Source of the DNA: Algoriphagus antarcticus
GTDB taxonomy: Bacteria > Bacteroidota > Bacteroidia > Cytophagales > Cyclobacteriaceae
DNA length: 64,000 nt
Direction of reading: 5' to 3'
Assembly (NCBI RefSeq): GCF_002150685.1
Contig: NZ_MSSW01000031.1
Coordinates: forward strand, 62,001 to 126,000
Position numbers and translations under genes: made by a program. Under the pieces are notes generated by a model. The model saw nothing but the letters and a program-made list of their open reading frames with translations. It was not told the origin of the DNA and did no database searches. Positions 45,785 to 54,959 of the stretch are shown here, one piece after another; the stretch's first letter is position 1, and each line of letters begins with the position of its first letter.

Positions 45785-46477
45785 TTAAGCTTTGGGATTC
45801 TTACCTGCCACAGTAAGGACGATTTCACCCTTTAGTGTATTGGTCTGATAATATTCTATTAACTCGGCTAGCGTGCCTCGAACGTTCTCCTCGTGGAGCT
45901 TAGTGAGTTCTCTGGACACGCAAGCTTGCCGGTCTGCACCAAAAGCCTCTGCTAGCTGCCCAAGCGTTTTCAAAAGACGATGTGGTGATTCATAAAATAT
46001 GATGGTTCTCACTTCTTCTATCAGCCCATCTATTCTTGTCTTCTTGCCTTTTTTGTGTGGCAAAAATCCTTCGAATACAAATCGATCATTTGGAAGTCCA
46101 CTATTCACCAAGGCAGGAACAAAGGCGGTGGCTCCTGGAAGACACTGCACATCCAATCCAGCTGCAAGAACTTCTCTTACCAACAGAAAACCCGGATCTG
46201 AAATAGCTGGTGTCCCTGCATCACTGATCAATGCAAAAACTTCTCCCCTATTCATTCGCTCCACTAGTTTTTCCACGGTTTTATGCTCGTTGAAAATATG
46301 GTAGCTCTGAAGTGGTCGGGAGATTTCCAGATGTTTTAGTAATTGCCCGCTGGTGCGAGTATCTTCTGCGAGGATCACATCTGCAGTTTTCAGCACTTCA
46401 ATAGCTCGAAGCGTAATATCCTTCAGATTACCAATAGGAGTAGGTACTAGAAACAAGTTCGGGGATTTTTCACTCAT
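45785..46477 (-). CDS. rsmI: 16S rRNA (cytidine-1402-2'-O)-methyltransferase
   Basis: A 230-residue SAM-dependent enzyme of the tetrapyrrole methylase fold. LFLVPTPIGNLKDITLRAIE, ILAEDTRTSGQLLKHLEI, ALISDAGTPAISDPGFLLVR and LPGATAFVPALVNSGLPNDR are diagnostic for RsmI. It methylates the 2'-OH of C1402 in the decoding centre together with RsmH. Its start overlaps the end of the pterin dehydratase gene by 4 nt. Confidence 0.96.
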   Translation of the reverse strand: MSEKSPNLFLVPTPIGNLKDITLRAIEVLKTADVILAEDTRTSGQLLKHLEISRPLQSYHIFNEHKTVEKLVERMNRGEVFALISDAGTPAISDPGFLLVREVLAAGLDVQCLPGATAFVPALVNSGLPNDRFVFEGFLPHKKGKKTRIDGLIEEVRTIIFYESPHRLLKTLGQLAEAFGADRQACVSRELTKLHEENVRGTLAELIEYYQTNTLKGEIVLTVAGKNPKA

Positions 46478-46707
46478 GCACGCAACTCATCAATAGCCTT
46501 TGCCAGGTCATGATCCTTCTTGGTCACCTTATTTCCGGAATCATGCGTAGTCAATTCGATTTCTACTGTATTGTAAACATTACTCCAGTTGGGATGATGC
46601 TGTGCAGCCTCAGCCAAAAATGCCACTCGGGTCATGAAGGCGAAAGCTTCCTGAAAATTCTTGAATTTGAAAGTTTGCTTTAGTTTGTTATTTTCTTCTG
46701 TCCACAT
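46474..46707 (-). CDS. 4a-hydroxytetrahydrobiopterin dehydratase (pterin carbinolamine dehydratase)
   Basis: A 77-residue protein: FKFKNFQEAFAFMTRVAFLA, EAAQHHPNWSNVYNTVEIEL and THDSGNKVTKKDHDLAKAID match the PCD/DCoH family, including HHPNW with the catalytic His pair. It recycles the pterin cofactor after aromatic amino acid hydroxylation; no hydroxylase gene is in the window. It overlaps rsmI by 4 nt and follows the DUF493 gene by 12 nt. Confidence 0.93.
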   Translation of the reverse strand: MWTEENNKLKQTFKFKNFQEAFAFMTRVAFLAEAAQHHPNWSNVYNTVEIELTTHDSGNKVTKKDHDLAKAIDELRA

Positions 46708-46719
46708 AAGTCAATGAGT

Positions 46720-46989
46720 TTAAAGTGAGATTAATCCTTCTATTTCGGCAGCTTGCTCATAAATCTTGATGATCTCATCTGCATTTTGCATCATAGCCTG
46801 AGCGGTGGTGCTCACATATTTCCCTCCAGAACTCTCCTTGGTAGTTATTTCATGTTTGGGAAATAGAGCAGCTACCTCGTTTTCTTTTCCATTAGGAACT
46901 ATAAATTTAAACATATAAAGCTGTGGAAACTCTCCACTGGCTTCTAATTTCTCCTTGAAGTATTCTTTGTCGAATTCCTTTTTGGCCAT
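46720..46989 (-). CDS. DUF493 family protein
   Basis: An 89-residue protein with an ACT-like fold pattern (FPQLYMFKFIVPNGKENEVA, SSGGKYVSTTAQAMMQNADE, IIKIYEQAAEIEGLISL). This is the DUF493 (YbeD-like) family, whose members are small and of uncertain regulatory role. It appears to be the first gene of the operon with the pterin dehydratase and rsmI. Confidence 0.85.
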   Translation of the reverse strand: MAKKEFDKEYFKEKLEASGEFPQLYMFKFIVPNGKENEVAALFPKHEITTKESSGGKYVSTTAQAMMQNADEIIKIYEQAAEIEGLISL

Positions 46990-47030
46990 ATCAACTGATG
47001 ATCTACAAATTACATTTCGAATGTAAACAA

Positions 47031-47057
47031 AGAACCCATGCTGGGTAGCATGGGTTC
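47031..47057 (-). terminator. Terminator-like hairpin after ppiD
   Basis: GAACCCATG (47032-47040) pairs with CATGGGTTC (47049-47057), a 9-bp stem with an 8-nt loop. On the minus strand it is followed by TTTGTTTAC, a weak T-rich tract. It lies between the ppiD stop and the DUF493 start and probably ends the ppiD transcript. Confidence 0.65.
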
Positions 47058-47072
47058 CGAATCTAGATTCTA

Positions 47073-49184
47073 TTAAAAGAATTTATATCGATAGTCCTTG
47101 ACACCTGCCAGTTCCTGCAGAGCCATCATGACCGAATATGTCGTTCGCTGAGAAGCATTTTGGGTCAATTGCCCTTGGTAAGCAGAATAGTCACCAATTT
47201 CAGCTGCTGGTGTCAAGGCATTCAATTTACCCACGATCACGCCCACATCCTCGCGAATTGGCTGGGTAAGCTCACCTTGCTTCACTCCGAAGATAGCTCC
47301 GATAGCACGTGGGGCGAAACCAACACCTGGAATTACGTTAGCACTAAGTTTCAAATCAGGAATCTGATTTACTGAAGCGGCATCAGGATAGACAGCTTTC
47401 ATATCTTCTAGAGAAGTCTTCCCAGCAAGTTTCGATTGGATGACCTCAGCCTTTTTCTCATTTCTGACCTGAGCTTCAACTTGCTCTTTCACGTCTGCCA
47501 ATTTCACATCGCCTTCGTCTCTCTTGCTGACTAGTGTTGCTACTACATAGGAATTGTCTAGTTCAAAAACTGGAGAAACTTCACCAGTGGAAGTCCCATC
47601 TGCAAATGCCCAGCGAATCACTTCTCTCGCATTTTGTAGATTGTTGATATTTCTAGCATTAGCGTCTACATTATTAGCTTGTAGAACTCTATAATTATCA
47701 GTTGTCGCGTTTTCAGTGAATTCATTTCTGTTGCCAGCATTAGCTGCAAATGCGTCAGCGTTTCTGAAAGCTTCATTTCTAGTAACATCACTTGCTACCA
47801 ATTCCACTTCTAAAGCAGCAACTTTAGTATAAGTGCTCTTAGGCATTTCAGTTACTGTAATAATGTGGTAGCCATATTCTGTTTCTACCAAATTAGGAAG
47901 TAAACCAGTGGATTTTGCAGCGTAAGCAGCGTCTGCGAATTCAGTCACGAAGTCTGCCTTAGCAAACCAACCCAAATCGCCACCAGTCTGAGCAGTACCA
48001 TCCTGACCGTATTGTCTAGCAGCCACCTCAAAGTTTCCGTCTGCTTTTACTTCAGCAAGTACTGTTTCAGCCTGAGCTTTTACAGCAGCTTTAGCAGCAT
48101 CGTCCATTCCTTCTGTGCTGAATAGAATATGGGAAGCTTTCAATCTTGGTGTACCCTCATATTGATCAGAGATCTTATATGACACATAAGTAGAGTTGGC
48201 TGTGATAAAAGGGCCATAAGTCTGACCAGCTTCAATTTCAGAAACATTGTTAGTGAAATCAGCTGGGAGTTTATCGCCTGGTCTGATAGACAAATAAGGA
48301 GCTTGCCCATCAGAGTTTCTCAAAACAAACAGAGAATCATTCTCTGTGGTCTTCAACTCTTCAGTCAATTCATTGATTTGAGAAATAACCTCTGCAGAAT
48401 CTATTCCGCTTGGCTGAATGCTAAAGCTTACATACTCAAAACTAGCAGCATTTCCAGATTTGAATTTGTCCTTGTTTTTAGTCAAATACGTCTGCATATC
48501 ACTATCCGACACAGTTACATCCGCATCAGATACCGCATAGAAAGGAACAAATAGAATAGAAGCATCTGCGATAGTATTCGCTGCTTTATATTCTTCCTTA
48601 GCTTCAGCCTGCGTAGCAAACTCAGAAGTCGCTAGCATGTTGTCATATTTGATTCTCAATCTAGAGTCAGCAAAAAGCTGCTCTTGCTGATTCCAATATG
48701 CCTGCTGAGCTGGATCTGCTGTTTCGAGCGATTGAAGGAAAGTTACCAACTGAGTTTTGTCAAACTGACCAGTCTCTGGATTAACCAATTGCTGACGTAA
48801 TTCTGGAACAATGTTTTTGCCCTGAACCATATCAACCAATTCGGCATCCGAAATAGTCAAGCCCAATTTCTCATATTCTTCTTTGAACACACGCTCCACA
48901 ATCATAGACTGCCAAGCTTGCTCTCTGATCGAATACATTTCTACTTCAGAAGGAACTCTGCCAGTTCGCTGCTGATTAGCAACTTTGTATTCTTCTACTC
49001 GGGCGATATACTCTTCGTAGGTGATATCTTCACCTGCGATCTCGCCTACGATATTTTGACTCGAACTGAGAAGTGTGGAATTTGGACTTAATAAATCTCC
49101 TCCAAGGAGGAATAAAATCAATCCGCCGGCAATTACGCCGATCAATAGACCTGTCCTTTGTCTAATTTGTTTAATTAACGCCAT
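47073..49184 (-). CDS. Membrane-anchored peptidylprolyl isomerase, PpiD/SurA type
   Basis: A 703-residue periplasmic folding factor. An N-terminal basic stretch and membrane anchor (TGLLIGVIAGGLILFLLGG, residues 12-30) precedes a SurA-N-like helical region (about 40-200) and a parvulin domain at about 345-445 (RLKASHILFSTEGMDDAAKA, TAQTGGDLGWFAKADFVTEF, VETEYGYHIITVTE). A second, more diverged PPIase-like segment lies near the C-terminus. PpiD helps newly exported proteins fold at the inner membrane. It lies downstream of the CorC-type gene on the minus strand. Confidence 0.92.
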   Translation of the reverse strand: MALIKQIRQRTGLLIGVIAGGLILFLLGGDLLSPNSTLLSSSQNIVGEIAGEDITYEEYIARVEEYKVANQQRTGRVPSEVEMYSIREQAWQSMIVERVFKEEYEKLGLTISDAELVDMVQGKNIVPELRQQLVNPETGQFDKTQLVTFLQSLETADPAQQAYWNQQEQLFADSRLRIKYDNMLATSEFATQAEAKEEYKAANTIADASILFVPFYAVSDADVTVSDSDMQTYLTKNKDKFKSGNAASFEYVSFSIQPSGIDSAEVISQINELTEELKTTENDSLFVLRNSDGQAPYLSIRPGDKLPADFTNNVSEIEAGQTYGPFITANSTYVSYKISDQYEGTPRLKASHILFSTEGMDDAAKAAVKAQAETVLAEVKADGNFEVAARQYGQDGTAQTGGDLGWFAKADFVTEFADAAYAAKSTGLLPNLVETEYGYHIITVTEMPKSTYTKVAALEVELVASDVTRNEAFRNADAFAANAGNRNEFTENATTDNYRVLQANNVDANARNINNLQNAREVIRWAFADGTSTGEVSPVFELDNSYVVATLVSKRDEGDVKLADVKEQVEAQVRNEKKAEVIQSKLAGKTSLEDMKAVYPDAASVNQIPDLKLSANVIPGVGFAPRAIGAIFGVKQGELTQPIREDVGVIVGKLNALTPAAEIGDYSAYQGQLTQNASQRTTYSVMMALQELAGVKDYRYKFF

Positions 49185-49268
49185 TATTGTTACTACGCTT
49201 TTTTAGAGTGTCGCAAAATAATAGCATTACTAACGAAATTCAAAATATATTATGAATCAAACGCTTAA

Positions 49269-50549
49269 CTAGAAAATTCCTGAGCTGTTGATTTTCAAGC
49301 GAACAGTCTCAATTCTATGCTCTAGCTTGGTCACTACAGTAAAAGTGTAAGACTCAAAAGTCACCGATTCTCCTTTCTTCGGGAGGTTCTCAGTAAGTGA
49401 AAGAACCATCCCAGATAGGGTCTCAAAGTCTCCAATCGGCAATTCCCAGCCATATTTATCATTGAGGTAATCAATTTCGTGGCGCGCACTCAGCAAATAT
49501 TCCTGATCAGAAATTTTCTGTTCGATCAAATCATCACTGTCATATTCATCCTCGATTTCTCCAAAAATCTCTTCAATAATATCTTCCATAGAAACTATGC
49601 CTGAAGTCCCTCCAAACTCATCAACTACCAATGCAAGGCTTTTTCGCTCCTGAATAAATTGGATCAACAACTCATTTGCTAAGGCGGATTCTGGCGCAAT
49701 AATGATCGGAGTGAGGATTTCTTCGATAGTTTTAGGCTTCTTAAATAGCTCTAATTGGTGGCAATAGCCGATGACATCATCGATGGATTCCCGATAAACG
49801 ATGACCTTAGAATGTCCACTTTCTTCAAATACTTGTTTTAGTTCTTCGATGGTATCATCCACTTCCACGGAGACAATGTCCGTTCGAGGTACCATACATT
49901 CTCGCACCCTTACAGTTTTAAACTCCACGGCATTGTCAAAAATCTTCGTGTCTATCTCCACATGGCCATCTTCTTTTCCTTTGTGAATATGATTCTGAAC
50001 GAAGCTATTCAGATCAGTCACCGTGAAGACGGCCTTGTCCTCACTATATTCTAAACGGAGTATTTTGGTGATGAAAAATCTCGAAAGTCCTACTACTGCC
50101 CAAACTACCGGGTAAAAAAGAACATAAATGATCCAAAAAGGCAAAGCAAAAAAGGTCAACATACTGTTTGGATTCAGCAAAAATAGACTTTTCGGCAAAA
50201 ACTCAGCTGTGATCAAAACTACAAAAGTAGAAATCAAAGTCTGTAAAACCAGGACTATAGCATCATTATTGAGCCCATCCGGCAGCCACATTTTCAGCGG
50301 GCCTTCCATTAGGTAAGCCATGAAAATACCATAGAGTACCAGCATGATGGTATTGCCCAAGAGCGTAGTCCCAATGAACTGACCCGGGCGCTGTACAAAC
50401 ACACTGAGTATCCTCCCCGTCATATCACCCTGCTTATTCTGAAGTTCTATCTGAAGCTTATTAGCAGAAATATATGCAATCTCCATCCCTGAAAAAAAGG
50501 CAGAAAACACTAACGTGATGATCACATAAATCAAATAACTTATTTCCAT
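49269..50549 (-). CDS. Hemolysin-family membrane protein with CNNM, CBS and CorC_HlyC domains
   Basis: A 426-residue protein: an N-terminal DUF21/CNNM membrane domain (residues 1-190; FSAFFSGMEIAYISANKLQI, PGQFIGTTLLGNTIMLVLYG), a CBS pair (about 205-325; VRECMVPRTDIVSVEVDDTI, VVDEFGGTSGIVSMEDIIEE, IFGEIEDEYD) and a CorC_HlyC domain (about 345-420). Relatives handle divalent cations such as Mg or Co, and one Bacteroidota paralogue, GldE, is linked to gliding. I cannot tell which subgroup this is. It is in the run lptC, small membrane protein, this gene, ppiD. Confidence 0.9.
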   Translation of the reverse strand: MEISYLIYVIITLVFSAFFSGMEIAYISANKLQIELQNKQGDMTGRILSVFVQRPGQFIGTTLLGNTIMLVLYGIFMAYLMEGPLKMWLPDGLNNDAIVLVLQTLISTFVVLITAEFLPKSLFLLNPNSMLTFFALPFWIIYVLFYPVVWAVVGLSRFFITKILRLEYSEDKAVFTVTDLNSFVQNHIHKGKEDGHVEIDTKIFDNAVEFKTVRVRECMVPRTDIVSVEVDDTIEELKQVFEESGHSKVIVYRESIDDVIGYCHQLELFKKPKTIEEILTPIIIAPESALANELLIQFIQERKSLALVVDEFGGTSGIVSMEDIIEEIFGEIEDEYDSDDLIEQKISDQEYLLSARHEIDYLNDKYGWELPIGDFETLSGMVLSLTENLPKKGESVTFESYTFTVVTKLEHRIETVRLKINSSGIF

Positions 50550-50551
50550 TC

Positions 50552-50761
50552 TTAGCGTTTTTTGCCCGTTTTGGTCTTTTTCTTAGGTAAAGGGGGTTCT
50601 TCGGGCTTTTTCATTTTTCGATACTGGAACCAAAATAATAAGGCTACAGCAAACATAAAAATCGCATAGGAAGCTTGCACTCCTTGGGTGACCGTCTGAT
50701 GGATGCCAACAATGATGAGGGCAAGCGAAAGCGATAGTAATAATGCGTCAACTAATTTCAT
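50552..50761 (-). CDS. Small membrane protein
   Basis: A 69-residue protein from the ATG at 50761 (MKLVDALLLSLSLALIIVGI), with two hydrophobic helices and a basic tail (RKMKKPEEPPLPKKKTKTGK). A TTG at 50800 would add 13 residues; the ATG puts the membrane helix at the normal place and is preferred. No function is known. It lies between lptC and the CorC-type gene (2 nt before the latter) and is probably in their operon. Confidence 0.7.
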   Translation of the reverse strand: MKLVDALLLSLSLALIIVGIHQTVTQGVQASYAIFMFAVALLFWFQYRKMKKPEEPPLPKKKTKTGKKR

Positions 50762-50802
50762 TCTGAATAAATTGGGGAGAACAGAAAGAGCAGGTTCCAA
50801 TT

Positions 50803-51381
50803 CTATTTTTCAAGAGGTTTGTTTTTATTAGATTCATTTACTCCTTCGCCAGGCATCAAAATACGGCTATCCCTAGGGTTTTTAAGCGTGTAGTTGGTGA
50901 AAGTTTCATCAGCTTCAAGTCCCATACCATTGAAAAGTGTTTCCCCATCTTGAACGGTTACAAATTTCTCTGTGTATATGATTTTCTTCCTTTGATCCCA
51001 AAAAAGTTCTTCCGATTGCAGTTTCTGATCTTTAATCAAATTGCGAACTTGCACATTTCCTTCCCCCCGGAAGATATTTTCCTGGTTTAGCAAATAGCCC
51101 CGATCTGCTCTGATCGTTGTACTCAATTGACCGTCTTTTTCAAAAATCTGAATTTCTACTCCCTCAGGAAACTCCATATTCCCATTGGCAAATTCTAGTT
51201 GCTTAGGAGCTTTCAGGTCAAACCGCACTATAGCCGAATCACTTTGGAGCAAATGTATATTTACAGTCATTTTCATAGGTCCGTCGTAAACCTTCAGAGC
51301 CGAGGCATCCGCATCTTCCCTACATGAGCTGGTCACTGCAATAATGAAAAGCAATAAGAATGAAAATAAACTAGTCTTCAC
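50803..51381 (-). CDS. lptC: LPS export protein LptC
   Basis: A 192-residue protein with a lipoprotein-type signal (LLLFIIAVTSSC, Cys20) and the LptC/OstA-like beta-jellyroll pattern (YDGPMKMTVNIHLLQSDSAI, ANGNMEFPEGVEIQIFEKDG, ENIFRGEGNVQVRNLIKDQK, IIYTEKFVTVQDGETLFNGM, GLEADETFTNYTLKN). LptC passes LPS from LptBFG to LptA in the periplasm. In Bacteroidota it often has a Cys after the signal, as here. Confidence 0.85.
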   Translation of the reverse strand: MKTSLFSFLLLFIIAVTSSCREDADASALKVYDGPMKMTVNIHLLQSDSAIVRFDLKAPKQLEFANGNMEFPEGVEIQIFEKDGQLSTTIRADRGYLLNQENIFRGEGNVQVRNLIKDQKLQSEELFWDQRKKIIYTEKFVTVQDGETLFNGMGLEADETFTNYTLKNPRDSRILMPGEGVNESNKNKPLEK

Positions 51382-51421
51382 AGCTCAAAGATACTTGAAA
51401 ATTGTTTTATGCCTATAAATG

Positions 51422-51451
51422 AAAAAAGGCAGCCCGAAGACTGCCTTTTTT
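51422..51451 (-). terminator. Terminator after the TPR protein gene
   Basis: AAAAAAGGCAG (51422-51432) pairs fully with CTGCCTTTTTT (51441-51451) around an 8-nt loop. On the minus strand the T run follows the stem, as in an intrinsic terminator for the TPR gene ending at 51467. Confidence 0.82.
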
Positions 51452-51466
51452 GAATCTAAATATTGA

Positions 51467-52771
51467 TTAATCTCTGGTAGCCAAAGTTACTGTCTCACCT
51501 ATCCAGCAGCCAGTACTAAGTGTCTGACCTACTTGCATTCCTTCAGTAAAAACTTCCTCTTTGGATGGGAACTGAGATCTTGCCTGTGCCATTCCTTTAG
51601 AATCTCCAGCTTTCTGGTATGCATTGTATGCGGCTATGAAAATAGCTCTATCCTTAATCATACTTACTCCGCCTTTACAATCATTTGTCGAGTTCATGTA
51701 CATGCCCCCGATCATGGAGTAGATGTCAGAAGTTTTGGAAGGATCTAAGTTAGCAACTTCCTTAGCTGCAGTTCTTGCAGCAGATTTCTTTCCCTGCTTC
51801 GCATAGATCTTGGCAAGTTCCATCTGAGCATCTGCTTTCTGTGTATCGTTCTCAGCAAGTGTCAACGCTTGATTCCACATTCCTTCAGCTTTATCAGAAT
51901 TATCTTCTTGCATGTATCTCATGGCGATCACCTGAGAAGTAGAGAAAGAAGGCTCTTTTGCATGCTTGATCTCTAGTGCTTGCAAGAATGCATTTGAAGA
52001 AAAGCATTTGTATTGAACTGAGTACTTAAAGATCTGGTCAGCTAATACTTCATTGGTAGGATCAGCAGCTAATTTTGGACCCATTGTATTCTCGATGAAA
52101 TCGCAATCGATTAGCTCCATAGCAACCAATAGCTGCTCAAGTGTTCCTTTTTGACTAGTAACGTCTTTTCCTTCAGCAGCGGCCTCATCAAGCATTTTGT
52201 TGATTTTGTCATGAATAGCCAGAATCTCCTCGCCTGTATATGCTTGGTGATACGCATAATTTCTATAAATTAAATCGAAGTATGCTGCGGTCAATTGGTA
52301 ATTGATCGTACCATTGAGCTCCAACGCTTTTTCAAAATCAGCAATAGGACCAACCAACTTATCTTTGTTGCCTTTGTAGTACTGGTAGCCGTAGTAAGCC
52401 TTATTTTCTATCCACTCTTTCTCATTATTGTAGATCTCGCCTCTTTTATTATAGATGGCAATCACGGAATCCTGATAAATTCCTTTTTGAGCCTCATCTG
52501 TAGAAGCTTTTGCGGCTGCGTCATAGATTAGTACTCCATTCTGGTAGATAGACTCATTCAGGTCAGGTACATTGACAAGTAGCCAGTTCAATGGATGAGT
52601 AGCTTCGATAAACTGCTCAGCGCCCATGTAGTCTGTATAAGCCGCGTTTAGTTCCCTTGCCTTAGCCTCTTGAACTGGGTCAGTAGGGAACTTAAATTCT
52701 TGAGCTTGAACCATTCCGGTAAAAAGCAGGGCAGCTAGTCCTAAGATTGTAGATTTAATTTTCATTTTCAT
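51467..52771 (-). CDS. Periplasmic TPR-repeat protein
   Basis: A 434-residue protein with a signal peptide (MKMKIKSTILGLAALLFTGM, ending VQAQ about residue 24). Helical repeat units of TPR type follow (EGMWNQALTLAENDTQKADA, QMELAKIYAKQGKKSAARTA, AAKEVANLDPSKTSDIYSMI). Such proteins are abundant in the periplasm of Cytophagales and their partners are usually unknown. It is upstream of lptC but separated by a terminator and follows the outer-membrane protein gene on the same strand. Confidence 0.82.
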   Translation of the reverse strand: MKMKIKSTILGLAALLFTGMVQAQEFKFPTDPVQEAKARELNAAYTDYMGAEQFIEATHPLNWLLVNVPDLNESIYQNGVLIYDAAAKASTDEAQKGIYQDSVIAIYNKRGEIYNNEKEWIENKAYYGYQYYKGNKDKLVGPIADFEKALELNGTINYQLTAAYFDLIYRNYAYHQAYTGEEILAIHDKINKMLDEAAAEGKDVTSQKGTLEQLLVAMELIDCDFIENTMGPKLAADPTNEVLADQIFKYSVQYKCFSSNAFLQALEIKHAKEPSFSTSQVIAMRYMQEDNSDKAEGMWNQALTLAENDTQKADAQMELAKIYAKQGKKSAARTAAKEVANLDPSKTSDIYSMIGGMYMNSTNDCKGGVSMIKDRAIFIAAYNAYQKAGDSKGMAQARSQFPSKEEVFTEGMQVGQTLSTGCWIGETVTLATRD

Positions 52772-52865
52772 AATGGTTTAATTCGGCACAATTTAATCTT
52801 CATGTCTAAATCCGAATTATGAGTACCGGATTTAACCATTTTGATTTGTATGGTTTGGTTAATTA

Positions 52866-54149
52866 TTATTCAAAAACTCGTTTGTAGAACCAACTATTAT
52901 CATTCAGTGACAACCCTAGGGTGAAGTTAACATAACTCTCTCGGATGAGGCCATTGTTAGTAGTTCCTCTCTGTCCGACTTTCACAGCGAAGTTCAGTAA
53001 CGAAAGTTGATTTACAGGAAGAGAAGCTCCAAAGTTAATGCCAAGATCATTGATGTTAGTCGAGTTCAGGTAATATGGTGTCTGCTGGTATTCCAATCCT
53101 ATTCGGTAAGTACCTCGCTTTAGACCATTATCTATAGCAAGATAATCAGGTACAATTTGGAATCCCAGACCTATCTTGATAGCCTCCTTCAATTGCAACG
53201 GGTCATCCAGCAAAGATCTATACTTTTTGAAGTCTTGATATTGGCCTTCTAGACCGATCACAAACTTGTTGTTTTTTTCATAAGAAACCCCGAATCCGTA
53301 ACGATCAGGGATATAAATGCTTCCTGGTTCATCATTTGCGATCAAGTCTCCACTCGAATCTGGACTGCTAGCTTGGCCAATTGATGCGAGCTTGGCAAAA
53401 GCTTTTCCATTAACATCTCCTAAATGCTGATAAATGGCACCCAGATGAAGTTTACTTTTTTCATTCAAGGGGAGAAAGTAATATGCCCCCGCTTTAATGC
53501 CAATATCACTCACTGTTAATCTTTCATAATATTCTGTTCTGATACCAACTGGTGTTCCCTCATTATCAAAAAGTGTCAACTGATCTGTGCGAATCGTTGA
53601 ACCGAAAAGGTAAGAGCCTTGCAGACCTAAACTCAAATTTTTAGCTACTACCATCCCGTAACTCAAATAAGCTTCTGAAATACCCCCATCACCCTCAATA
53701 GAATTCAATGCCTGTATATCGGTATTGCTTACCGGGCTTTGTATGAGCAAGCGATAATTCACACTGGTGAGTTGATTCAATCCTAAGCCGATTGTAGCTT
53801 TAGTTACTTTCACAGGAAGTGAAAATGCGATATAGGACAAACCTCCACCGTCAACATCAGATGTCTCTGTACCATTATCAGCAGCAATCTTTTTATAATT
53901 CAGCGCAGCCTCAAAATTAAAAATCGAGTTTTTAGTAGAAAGTGCTGGATTGACCACATTGGGATTCCATGCAGAACCGAAACTGATGCCAAGTCCCCCC
54001 ATGGCTTGATTATTAGTAAGACCGGAATAGTTAAATTCTCCGATGCCTAAAGCACTATAGGTAGAAGCACTGGATTGTGCCTGGGCTTCTGTAAATAAGA
54101 AAAGGGTGCATAGTACACCCAGCAATTGCAATTTGATTTTACTCAACAT
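52866..54149 (-). CDS. Putative outer-membrane beta-barrel protein
   Basis: A 427-residue protein with a signal peptide (LGVLCTLFLFTEAQAQ, cleavage near 25). The body alternates polar and hydrophobic residues typical of strands and ends in WFYKRVFE, which lacks a canonical C-terminal Phe but has an aromatic pair. The start SSASTYSALGIGEFNYSGLT with NVVNPALSTKNSIFNFEAAL resembles FadL/OmpP1-like barrels in Bacteroidota. Substrate unknown. Its start overlaps the coaX end by 11 nt, implying cotranscription. Confidence 0.8.
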   Translation of the reverse strand: MLSKIKLQLLGVLCTLFLFTEAQAQSSASTYSALGIGEFNYSGLTNNQAMGGLGISFGSAWNPNVVNPALSTKNSIFNFEAALNYKKIAADNGTETSDVDGGGLSYIAFSLPVKVTKATIGLGLNQLTSVNYRLLIQSPVSNTDIQALNSIEGDGGISEAYLSYGMVVAKNLSLGLQGSYLFGSTIRTDQLTLFDNEGTPVGIRTEYYERLTVSDIGIKAGAYYFLPLNEKSKLHLGAIYQHLGDVNGKAFAKLASIGQASSPDSSGDLIANDEPGSIYIPDRYGFGVSYEKNNKFVIGLEGQYQDFKKYRSLLDDPLQLKEAIKIGLGFQIVPDYLAIDNGLKRGTYRIGLEYQQTPYYLNSTNINDLGINFGASLPVNQLSLLNFAVKVGQRGTTNNGLIRESYVNFTLGLSLNDNSWFYKRVFE

Positions 54150-54855
54150 TGTGGTTTAGAATAGAATTCAATCCGTAAAGGACCAAATTTGGGACTACAA
54201 ATATGAGGTCTTTTGCCAATGAATCAAAAGATTGGGCATCACCACCGCTAACAAAGACCTCGATTTCTGGAAATTTTCTAGTGTACGCTTCGATCTGCCC
54301 TTGCAATTCGAACTCAATTCCATGCCAAATACCGATTTGCATACAGCTAATCGTATTGTTGCCAATCAGCTCGGCAGGTTTCACTTTTAGATCAACTAGA
54401 GGCAATCTCGCCGTCAGCTCATGCATTGCTCTAGCACGCATCCCGAGCCCAGGGCTGATAGCCCCACCTAGGTAAGAATTACTGCCATCGATCAGATCAA
54501 AAGTAATACAAGTTCCTAAGTCTATTGCGAGAATCGGGCCTTTGCCTCGCATAGCCCAAGCTCCAATCGCGCCAGCTATTCGATCCAACCCCAGGCTAGC
54601 GGGGGTCCTGTATGCATTAGTGATGGGCAGCTTAGTCTCTTGATTGAGGTAGGAGAATGGGAATGATAGAATAGCTTGTAACTCGACTTGGCTCCATTTC
54701 ACAGAACTCACCAAACAATGCTCAAAAGACACTGACTTCCAATATACTAGCGCAGATTCAAGCCCTTCAAATACTTCCTCCTGAAGCAACTGATCTCCTT
54801 CAAAGAGAGCAGTCTTTATTCTTGTATTACCAATATCTATTATCAGATTTGTCAT
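54139..54855 (-). CDS. coaX: Type III pantothenate kinase
   Basis: A 238-residue protein with CoaX motifs: IDIGNTRIKTALFEGD near 5-20, SLGLDRIAGAIGAW near 107, and ILAIDLGTCITFDLIDG with GAISPGLGMRARAMHELTAR. It performs the first step of coenzyme A synthesis. It overlaps the outer-membrane gene and is divergent from anmK, with about 100 nt between the starts. Confidence 0.95.
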   Translation of the reverse strand: MTNLIIDIGNTRIKTALFEGDQLLQEEVFEGLESALVYWKSVSFEHCLVSSVKWSQVELQAILSFPFSYLNQETKLPITNAYRTPASLGLDRIAGAIGAWAMRGKGPILAIDLGTCITFDLIDGSNSYLGGAISPGLGMRARAMHELTARLPLVDLKVKPAELIGNNTISCMQIGIWHGIEFELQGQIEAYTRKFPEIEVFVSGGDAQSFDSLAKDLIFVVPNLVLYGLNSILNHNVE

Positions 54856-54959
54856 CCAGTTGAATTAATATTCTGCAAAATAGCCATACAAAAAAAGCAG
54901 TGCCTTTTATCGCTGTTAAATTATCTTTGACCTAGTCGTCACTTAACAAACTTTAACCC